Under the pieces are notes generated by a model. It was not told the DNA's origin. It made no database searches and saw only the letters and a program-made list of their open reading frames with translations. A stretch of 19,619 nucleotides of DNA. Source: Planctomycetaceae bacterium. GTDB lineage: Bacteria > Planctomycetota > Planctomycetia > Planctomycetales > Planctomycetaceae. This document shows positions 1 to 6,315 of this stretch, in pieces; positions within the stretch are counted from its first letter, which is position 1; every line of letters starts with the position of its first letter. Made by a program: the position numbers and the translations under genes. The stretch spans positions 1-19,619 of the forward strand of contig WFOZ01000807.1 of the NCBI GenBank assembly GCA_015487825.1, given 5' to 3'.

Positions 1-240
1 CAGATCTCCGCAGCTGGCGGCGAATTACTCGGAGCCGCCTTCAACTTCCTGGGTGAGTTGCTTCCCGAAGCAAAAGAAACACCTGCTTCGAAAAAAATCG
101 CAGACCAGCTTCGAGAGAACTTCGAGCAATGTATTGAACGGGACGAAACCGGTGCGGCTAAACTGACCGTCACGCTAAATGATCCAAACGCACTGGATAA
201 TCTTGTTAACGCTCTGGCGCGATTGATGAACAACTCGTAA
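1..240 (+). CDS. C-terminal fragment, possibly of a helicase-type protein (5' end outside window)
   Basis: The frame is open from the first base of the window to the TAA at 238-240 and gives about 79 residues, so this is the 3' end of a gene that starts upstream. A TTG at 58 could be read as a start, but the open frame continues before it, which makes a partial gene more likely. The visible part has a hydrophobic helix (ISAAGGELLGAAFNFLGEL) followed by a charged amphipathic stretch and ends LVNALARLMNNS. It faintly recalls the tail of planctomycete SNF2/DEAD-type helicases, but no catalytic motif falls inside the window, so that is only a guess. Its 3' end converges on the metallo-hydrolase gene that ends at 379. 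Confidence 0.5.
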   Translation, partial: QISAAGGELLGAAFNFLGELLPEAKETPASKKIADQLRENFEQCIERDETGAAKLTVTLNDPNALDNLVNALARLMNNS

Positions 241-253
241 CAATTCAAATGTG

Positions 254-375
254 GCTGTCCAGTTAAAGTTTGGTGTCGGCGAACAGAATGAACCAGCTGG
301 GCAGGGACTTTTGTAAATTTCCTCGTTCCCAAGCAGGAGCTTGGGAACGAGTTGAACCTGGCGCTGTCCAGTTAA
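254..375. repeat. REP-like perfect hairpin bracketed by 13-bp direct repeats
   Basis: A perfect inverted repeat lies at 322-351: CTCGTTCCCAAGC, a 4-base AGGA loop, then GCTTGGGAACGAG, so a 13-bp stem. The sequence GCTGTCCAGTTAA occurs in direct orientation at 254-266 and 363-375, on either side of the hairpin. The unit fills the gap between two convergent genes and its last base is 3 bp from the hydrolase stop codon. Neither side of the stem has a T-run, so it is not a standard intrinsic terminator, although it could still block read-through. Hairpins with this CTCGTTCCCAAG-type arm are, as I recall, dispersed in several bacterial phyla. It may be a REP/RAYT-type element or a small decayed insertion. 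Confidence 0.75.
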
Positions 376-378
376 GAT

Positions 379-1170
379 TCAGGATGTAAAAGGTATCCTC
401 AAGCCGTCCCAGGCGAAGGCGATGTTTTCCGGCAATGATCGGCTTGCTTCTTCATGTTCGATATCGTGGGCAATATGTGTGAAGTAGGCCTGTCCGGGAC
501 GAACTTTTTCAACCACTTCAATCGCCTGGGCAATGTTGAAATGCGTTGGATGTTCCCGATAACGTAACGCATCGATAATGAGTACATCCAGGTTTTCCAA
601 CAACCTCCAGCTCTCTGCAGGAATTTCGCTGACATCGGTACAATACGCAATGTTGGCAAATCGATATCCGAAAATGGGAAGGCTGCCATGCAGTAACCGG
701 ATCGGTTGAACTGGCAGTCCGAGCAGGTTAAACGGAGCCGTGGTAACAGATTGGAAATCAAACCGTGGAATCGCACCCCGTTTTCTATTTTCCGGCAGTG
801 GTGCGAAGGCATAAGCAAACGATTGCCGGATTTGCTGTTCGACATTTTCTTCGCAATGAAGTGGAATATCGCAATCAAGCAGATGTCCGAATTGCCGTAG
901 GTCATCAAGACCATAAATATGATCGGCGTGAGCGTGAGTGTAAACGGCTGCGTGAACCAGATCGACCGACTCCCGTAGCAGTTGAATGCGCAATTCCGGC
1001 GTCGTATCGATTACAAAATTCCCTTGTGGGGCACGAACCAGAATGCTGCTGCGAGTCCGATTATTTTTGGGGTTCTCCGATAAACAAATCGGGCATCTGC
1101 ATCCGACGACAGGCACACCGTGGCTTGTACCGGTTCCCAACATGACTACCTCGCCGATATTTTTCGACAT
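379..1170 (-). CDS. MBL-fold metallo-hydrolase, PhnP-like phosphodiesterase
   Basis: This is a 263-residue metallo-beta-lactamase-fold hydrolase. The signature THAHADH (78-84) supplies the HxHxDH metal ligands; further candidate ligands are H161 (LLHGS), D179 (YCTDVS), D200, H210 and H232/H235 (THIAHD). The N-terminal LGTGTSHGVP followed by CRCPIC (C24, C26, C29) is typical of the PhnP branch, where cysteines bind a structural zinc, and whose founding member opens 5-phosphoribosyl 1,2-cyclic phosphate. No other phn gene is nearby, so the substrate is unknown; a general cyclic phosphodiesterase is a safe reading. The ATG at 1168-1170 is preceded by CAGGAG at good spacing. No signal peptide is seen, so it should be cytoplasmic. 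Confidence 0.88.
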   Translation of the reverse strand: MSKNIGEVVMLGTGTSHGVPVVGCRCPICLSENPKNNRTRSSILVRAPQGNFVIDTTPELRIQLLRESVDLVHAAVYTHAHADHIYGLDDLRQFGHLLDCDIPLHCEENVEQQIRQSFAYAFAPLPENRKRGAIPRFDFQSVTTAPFNLLGLPVQPIRLLHGSLPIFGYRFANIAYCTDVSEIPAESWRLLENLDVLIIDALRYREHPTHFNIAQAIEVVEKVRPGQAYFTHIAHDIEHEEASRSLPENIAFAWDGLRIPFTS

Positions 1171-1488
1171 ACAAAACTGCTCCTGATCGTTTTATTCAAT
1201 ATTTTATACAGAAACCATCGGAGTTCACCGGAAAAACCTGTGCCCCAATTAAACAGGCGGGTATAACGATTATTCAGAATTTGCCAACAGATCGAAGCCA
1301 TTCGAATTACAATCGAACAATATCCATGAAAACTTGCGATGTCGCTACTTGTATCCTGTACTACTAATGGTTAATTTCTTTACGGTTTGCGCAAAGTTCA
1401 AAATTTTCTCTGAAGCAAGACAGGCTCTGTCAGAGAGGCATGATACTATCTACAACTCCCATCTCATCCATCAAATGTAAGTTATTTT
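1171..1488. other. Divergent intergenic region between hydrolase and M24-like gene
   Basis: This 318-base spacer must hold the promoters of two divergent genes. On the minus strand a TATAAA-like box near 1205 lies upstream of the AGGAG ribosome site of the hydrolase, but I cannot pair it with a clear -35 box. On the plus strand a short palindrome GACAG-GCT-CTGTC lies at 1419-1431 within a CTCTG...CAGAG frame, about 60 bases before the next gene. No ORF, RNA gene or repeat shared with the rest of the window is visible. Confidence 0.4.
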
Positions 1489-2649
1489 ATGGAACTGCTT
1501 CCTGACAATTCCGGAGAAAATCCCGACCTGTTTCGGCTGGATAAGAAACGCCTGGCGATGGTTGATCAAAACCAACAGGCCATCGTTTCTCTGCTGGATG
1601 AACTGGGATACGATGGGGCGCTGTTAAGTTTACCGGAAAACTTTTCCTGGTTCACCTGTGGAGGAGATTCCCGCTTTCAGGCACAGTCAGAAAACACGCA
1701 GGTTGCTTTGTTTATCACTCGGCAAGGCCGGGTTGTTTTAACTCATGATGCGATATCGCCGCAATTGTTTGATCGTGAAATTGCTGCACTTGGTTTTCAG
1801 CTTAAAGAACGGAGTTGGTTGGAGCCGGTTGAAGATTTGTACGATGAAATCACACGCGGGCGATCCGTAATAAGTGATTCAGGTGTTGGGCGGACTCGCT
1901 GTATGGAAGAGCGTATCAGCCAATTGAGAGCCGAGTTTTCACCTTCTCTCGAAAGGAAATGGAAAAATCTGGGGGTATTGGCAACATATGCAGTGGAAGC
2001 GACCTGCAGAAGTCTAAAACGGAATGTGACGGAAGCGGAAGTTGCAGGTGAAGTTGCTCATCGCTCGATCAAAAAAGGAATTATTCCGGTCGTCATTCAA
2101 GTATTTGCAGATGAGCGTCTTCGTAGATATCGGCACTGGTCACACAGTCGCACTGCTGTAAAAAAACGCTGTGTTGTTAATCTCATCGCAAGAAAAAACG
2201 GGCTTCACTTTGCTGTCTCACGCTCTGTTTCATTTTCGATGCTGAGTCCACGAGAGCAGGAAGAGTATCAACTGGCTGCTGAAGTTCTGGCAGAGATTTT
2301 GCCTCATGTGAAAAGCGGTGTAAGTCATCAGCAGCTCTGGCAGGAGTTGAAGAGCATCTGCAAACTGAAACAGCTTGGTAATCAATGGAGAGCCGCCGAG
2401 TTTGCCTGGCAGCTTGGATATCGGCACCCTGAGCAGGTTTTCAAGCCACTGGAGGCTCAATTCTTTTCGAGCCATACACCCTGGTATTGGCAAAGTGTTC
2501 TTGGTTCAACAATGCTTGGGCATTCATTTATTGTTCGTGACACAACCCCGCAAAGCGGTATCAACAGTGACCGCTGGCCGGTTCGCGAATTCGATTCTCC
2601 GGATGGAACCGGATTATTGCTGCCGGAAATCTTGATCAGGGAAGATTGA
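1489..2649 (+). CDS. Metallopeptidase M24-like (pita-bread) protein lacking metal ligands
   Basis: The 386-residue protein has the two-part layout of the creatinase/prolidase (M24) family: an N-terminal domain at about 25-150 (LLDELGYDGALLSL...FSWFTCGG) and a pita-bread-like domain at about 160-350. The stretch VVNLIARKNGLHFAVSRSVSF resembles the segment of non-canonical M24 proteins in which the metal-binding aspartates of true aminopeptidases are absent. I also see no GHGxG histidine motif and no late glutamate ligands. Catalysis by the usual two-metal mechanism is therefore unlikely, and a binding or regulatory role is possible. The ATG at 1489 has no strong ribosome site; an in-frame ATG at 1558 is an alternative. 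It converges on the kinase gene with a 24-bp gap. Confidence 0.65.
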   Translation: MELLPDNSGENPDLFRLDKKRLAMVDQNQQAIVSLLDELGYDGALLSLPENFSWFTCGGDSRFQAQSENTQVALFITRQGRVVLTHDAISPQLFDREIAALGFQLKERSWLEPVEDLYDEITRGRSVISDSGVGRTRCMEERISQLRAEFSPSLERKWKNLGVLATYAVEATCRSLKRNVTEAEVAGEVAHRSIKKGIIPVVIQVFADERLRRYRHWSHSRTAVKKRCVVNLIARKNGLHFAVSRSVSFSMLSPREQEEYQLAAEVLAEILPHVKSGVSHQQLWQELKSICKLKQLGNQWRAAEFAWQLGYRHPEQVFKPLEAQFFSSHTPWYWQSVLGSTMLGHSFIVRDTTPQSGINSDRWPVREFDSPDGTGLLLPEILIRED

Positions 2650-2673
2650 GCATCTTTTTTTCGATTCGTTTTA

Positions 2674-5600
2674 TTACTCCAGAACTTTTCTGAGAACTTT
2701 TGCTAAAGTTTCGAAAGTGGCAGGTTTTTGAATGAACGCGAACTCTTTGTTATTTTCTTTGTTAAACTGAAGGATGTCTTCGGTGTAGCCGGATGTTAAC
2801 AGGACCTTAATTTCAGGATCGAGAGCCTTCATTTTCCTGGCAAGTTCGGTGCCATCCATGCCTGGCATCGAGACATCTGTAAACAAAAGTGAGAGCTTCC
2901 CATCGTGAGAAGCAGCAATCTGCAAAGCATCTTGCGGAGTGTTTGCGCTCAGTACGTGATAACCAAGTACTTGCAAAAGAGCAGCGACAGAACTGAGGAC
3001 AATTTCTTCATCATCACAGACAAGAATTGTTTCGTCTCCTCTAGCCAGCTGCTGTAATCGGGTAGAACTTTCATCTATTGTTTCCATTTCATTGGAGGCC
3101 AGTGGCAAATGCAGAGTAATGGCAGTTCCAATGTTGGGTTTGCTTTCAACGGTAACAAATCCGCCACTGTTTGTGACATCTGCAAAAACGGTAGAAAGCC
3201 CCAGACCCGTTCCTCGCCCGACTGGTTTGGTTGTAAAGAACGGTTCAAAGATACGATCTGCAACTTCTGCAGGCATTCCACAACCATTGTCAGTCACCAG
3301 TAATTTGACGTAATAACCGGGTTTGCAACCGGGAGTAATTTCATTTTCTTTGAGCAATTTGGAATCTGTCTGAATGGTGAGGGTACCTGAGCCGCTCATC
3401 GCATCGCGAGCATTCATTACCAGGTTGGTAACCGCCCGCTCAATATCACCTTCATCGGTATAGACGTATAACGGTTCCGGAGCCAACTGGAAGTTAAGCG
3501 TAATTTCGGCCCCAACAAGCCAACAGAGCATTTTCCTGTTTTTGGTTATTACTGCATTAATATTAAACCGTGAAGCGTTCGATTTTCTTTTACGGGCAAA
3601 AGAAAGAAGTTGTTTGGTTAAATCGGAAGCAAGAGTTGTAGAATGCTTGATTGCTTTAATTGAACTTCTAAAATTCTCCGGCAAGTCTTTTCCGCAATGA
3701 AACAGCAATAACTCAGCATTACTTAAGGCGCCAACAAGAGCATTATTAAATTCATGAGCAACCCCGGTAGCAAGCTGACCAACAGCTTCCATTTTCTGGG
3801 AATGACGTAGTTGATCTTGTAGCTTCTGATTTTCCTCTTCTACCTGCTTGCGATGAGAAATATCAACAAAACTGGAAACAATTAATTCCTCTCCATTCAG
3901 TATCACACGCGTACTGTGAATTTCAACCGGATAAACTTCACCAGATTTTGAGCGATGTAATGACTCAAAAAAGAATGGCTCATGGAAACCGATATGGGTA
4001 CAGGGATCCTCCATCGATTCTTCATCGACCAATGCATCGATATCCAGAACCGTCATTTGTTTCAGTTCTGGTATTTCGTAGCCCAGCCGTCTGCTGGCTC
4101 TTACATTAGCATCTAGGATCTTTCCTTTCAGATCATGTATCAGAATTTGATAGGGAGCATGATCAATCAGAGTTCTGAAGCGTTCCTCGCTAAGGCGTAA
4201 CTCATCTTCAGCCTCTTTACGCTTTGTGATGTCTCGCGCGTTGACAACAAAACCGAGTACTTCACCTTCATTTCCTCGATACGGATAATAATGGATGTCC
4301 ATAGTGAGTTTGCCATGGACAGGAAACTCACACTCATTTAGAAAGTTGACCGGCTCACCGGTTAAACAGAGTTCCGCCTTGGGCTTGATTACATTTTCAA
4401 AACAATCCTCATCAATCAGGTCCATGGCCGTCATACCGACAAGTTCATTGGGCGTAAGCCCAAAGGCTTTTGAATACGCATTATTTGCGGCAAGATAGAC
4501 GAAATTTTTATTGAGAATGGCCAGCATATCTGTGGAGCTGGATACAATTTCTTTGTACTGTTTTAATTGCTCCTCTGACTTTTTTCGTTCAGTAATATCG
4601 CGATTCAGCCCTACGATTGCAGTGATGTTTCCATTTTCATCAAACACCGGTGCTTTGGTTGCTTCGAAAAAGACCTGGTTACCATCAATTACAGCTGAAG
4701 TCTCTCCATTATATACCTGTTGGCGTGTATCGATAATTTCCAGGTCACTTTGCTCGCATTGCCTTGCAAGGTCAAGGTGGACTAATTCATAACAGGTTTT
4801 GCCGATGATGTCCTCTCGAGACAGTCCAACGAAGTTTTCAAATGCTTTGTTAACAATAAGGTTGCGGCCTTCGAGATCTTTAAAATATATGACATCCGGA
4901 ATCGTTTGAATCAGAGCATCTAAGCGTTTATGTTGTCGCTTCAATTCGCTTTCAGATCTTTTTCGTTCAGTAATGTCGCGGCTGACCCCTACAATGGCGA
5001 CGACATTCCCTGTTTCGTCCAGTACTGGAGACTTTATTGTGTCATAGATGACAGGAGAGCTTTCAGAGTCTACTACTTTTTCTTCAAAGTGATCCGCTTT
5101 GCGTTCGCTGATTATTTTTCGGTCGCTTTTTTTACAACTCTCTGCGATATCGCCAGGGAGTATCTCGGCGTCAGTTTTTCCGATAATTTCATCCTGAGAG
5201 AGACCGGTGAATTCTTCGAATGCTTTGTTCACAATAAGATTGCGGCCATTCAAATCCTTGAAATAGACCACATCCGGAATTGTCTGTATCAGTGCATGGA
5301 GGTGCTGATGTTGTCGCTTCAGTTCGGCTTCGGCTTTTTTTAGTTCGGTAAGATCGGTGACTGCGACGCAAACAGACGACCAGTCGTGAGCCTCGGAATC
5401 AAGAAGAACCCGCCGCAATGTATGAATCTTCTGACCGTCGAGAGTTTTAACAATTGCCTCAGACTCAAAATGGTATTTCCCTTCCGCAAGGCAAATCAGC
5501 TTTTCACGGAAGACAGGTAATAACTCTTCCGTGTAAATCCGAGACAGACTTCCGGTTAATTCATCCTTGCTTTTGGCACGATGAAGCTTGACTGTTTCAA

Positions 5601-5862
5601 GGTTGACGTTCAGGATTTTGACTAAACTGAGGCACTCTGCAACGACCTCAGGATGAGATTCAAAATAGGAGCGAATATCATCGACCCCTTCTCTTCTGAG
5701 CTTATCGATCCTCTGCTGCACGCGCGAAAAATCTTCATGCCATAAACTAACCGGGGCATTTTCGAACAGGAGGTTTTTGCAGCTAACATCGCACTGATTG
5801 GCACAACGCACGGCCCTTTTGGGGCCTCCGCGTTTTTTTCTACCTATGTGAGGATCGCTCAT
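2674..5862 (-). CDS. Hybrid sensor histidine kinase with five PAS domains and a C-terminal receiver
   Basis: From the preferred start this is 1062 residues. In order: N-terminal PAS (about 31-180), PAS2 (184-305), PAS3 (310-430), PAS4 (436-550), PAS5 (556-675), a coiled linker, HisKA with H703 in VAHEFNN, and an HATPase domain with N-box NLVMNARD (N817), DNGCGMP (858-864) and GRGTGLGLS (882-890). The receiver has acidic D950/D951, phospho-acceptor D996 in LLFTDVSMPGMDG, T1023 and K1046. No transmembrane segment is visible, so it is probably a soluble sensor; no cofactor ligand stands out. The start at 5860-5862 follows CTGGAAAG, a good ribosome site. An in-frame ATG exists at 6093, but the added 77 residues look non-coding. 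No dedicated output regulator is adjacent; the C-terminal receiver could act internally or in a phosphorelay. Confidence 0.93.
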   Translation of the reverse strand: MSDPHIGRKKRGGPKRAVRCANQCDVSCKNLLFENAPVSLWHEDFSRVQQRIDKLRREGVDDIRSYFESHPEVVAECLSLVKILNVNLETVKLHRAKSKDELTGSLSRIYTEELLPVFREKLICLAEGKYHFESEAIVKTLDGQKIHTLRRVLLDSEAHDWSSVCVAVTDLTELKKAEAELKRQHQHLHALIQTIPDVVYFKDLNGRNLIVNKAFEEFTGLSQDEIIGKTDAEILPGDIAESCKKSDRKIISERKADHFEEKVVDSESSPVIYDTIKSPVLDETGNVVAIVGVSRDITERKRSESELKRQHKRLDALIQTIPDVIYFKDLEGRNLIVNKAFENFVGLSREDIIGKTCYELVHLDLARQCEQSDLEIIDTRQQVYNGETSAVIDGNQVFFEATKAPVFDENGNITAIVGLNRDITERKKSEEQLKQYKEIVSSSTDMLAILNKNFVYLAANNAYSKAFGLTPNELVGMTAMDLIDEDCFENVIKPKAELCLTGEPVNFLNECEFPVHGKLTMDIHYYPYRGNEGEVLGFVVNARDITKRKEAEDELRLSEERFRTLIDHAPYQILIHDLKGKILDANVRASRRLGYEIPELKQMTVLDIDALVDEESMEDPCTHIGFHEPFFFESLHRSKSGEVYPVEIHSTRVILNGEELIVSSFVDISHRKQVEEENQKLQDQLRHSQKMEAVGQLATGVAHEFNNALVGALSNAELLLFHCGKDLPENFRSSIKAIKHSTTLASDLTKQLLSFARKRKSNASRFNINAVITKNRKMLCWLVGAEITLNFQLAPEPLYVYTDEGDIERAVTNLVMNARDAMSGSGTLTIQTDSKLLKENEITPGCKPGYYVKLLVTDNGCGMPAEVADRIFEPFFTTKPVGRGTGLGLSTVFADVTNSGGFVTVESKPNIGTAITLHLPLASNEMETIDESSTRLQQLARGDETILVCDDEEIVLSSVAALLQVLGYHVLSANTPQDALQIAASHDGKLSLLFTDVSMPGMDGTELARKMKALDPEIKVLLTSGYTEDILQFNKENNKEFAFIQKPATFETLAKVLRKVLE
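4795..5322 (-). repeat. Intragenic duplication of a PAS domain
   Basis: Residues 181-230 and 307-356 of the kinase agree at about 40 of 50 positions (both contain ALIQTIPDV and GRNLIVNKAFE), and their DNA (5173-5322 and 4795-4944) is recognisably the same at an offset of 378 bases. The trailing GN..AIVG..RDITERK is also shared. This is a tandem duplication of one PAS module, PAS2 to PAS3. Confidence 0.8.
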
Positions 5863-5909
5863 ATCACTTTCCAGTAACCAACAGGAAAAATGTCCACTCT
5901 TGACATTTG

Positions 5910-5938
5910 ATCTTATCTGTTTTGGCAATAGCATACAA
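5910..5938 (-). promoter_or_regulatory. Possible promoter of the hybrid kinase
   Basis: On the minus strand a TTGTAT box (5933-5938) and a TAAGAT box (5910-5915) are separated by exactly 17 bases, about 48 bases upstream of the chosen kinase start. The boxes match the sigma-70 consensus only in part, so this is tentative. Confidence 0.25.
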
Positions 5939-6134
5939 GAACCCGGACGGGGAAGAGGCAGAGAGAGGGCAGGATCTCCGTTATTCTGTGGGAACGTGAC
6001 TCCCGCATTTCCGGAATGATACAGCCATTTCAACCAGGAAATTTCTTCCGGCCGCTCGCCTTGCCACATACTGCATGCTACGATCAATAACACTTTGAAC
6101 TGCTGTTCCCGCCTGTTTTAGTCCAAGAAAACCT

Positions 6135-6277
6135 GTAACTATTCAGCGTTGGCGTAGGGTCCGCTACCCGCGGACCACGATGGGAGGTGGATCCTCCTAT
6201 TTCTGCGGTGGTCCGCAATAGCGGACCCTACAAACAACCTTAATTTCTGTAATAATCAAACATCGCTGAATAGTTAC
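6135..6277. mobile_element. MITE-like element, copy 1, with 8-bp target duplication
   Basis: The 143-bp element has perfect 14-bp terminal inverted repeats: GTAACTATTCAGCG at 6135-6148 and its reverse complement at 6264-6277. It is flanked by the identical octamer GAAAACCT at 6127-6134 and 6278-6285, a target-site duplication. Inside, GTAGGGTCCGCTA (6154-6166) pairs with TAGCGGACCCTAC (6219-6231), and GCGGACCAC (6170-6178) pairs with GTGGTCCGC (6208-6216), giving a long hairpin whose arms are themselves near-palindromic. There is no coding capacity. A second copy lies at 11315-11456. The GTAA tip plus an 8-bp duplication matches what is known of IS66-family elements, so mobilisation by such a transposase is inferred. 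Confidence 0.92.
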
Positions 6278-6315
6278 GAAAACCTCAACTAATCTGCTCT
6301 TCATGGAGTTGCGTT

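Larger units (their letters stand above)
5863..6315. other. Divergent intergenic region between kinase and PVC dehydrogenase, with MITE insertion
   Basis: These 453 bases separate two divergent genes. The first 270 bases contain a possible minus-strand kinase promoter and an open minus-strand frame that extends the kinase upstream to 6093, which I regard as non-coding. Bases 6127-6285 are a mobile element with its target duplications. Only 38 bases, including one copy of the duplication, remain between the element and the GTG start of the dehydrogenase; they hold the GGAG ribosome site at 6305-6308. I see no convincing plus-strand promoter, apart from an AATAAT box at 6251-6256 inside the element. 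Confidence 0.6.

Noticed and set aside
399..914. 171-codon frame within the metallo-hydrolase gene on the same strand
   Set aside because: It is out of frame with the HxHxDH-containing protein and has no motif.
5863..6093. 77-residue N-terminal extension of the hybrid kinase from the ATG at 6093
   Set aside because: The extension has no domain character, and the internal ATG at 5862 has a good GGAAAG ribosome site just before the basic N-terminus and first PAS domain.
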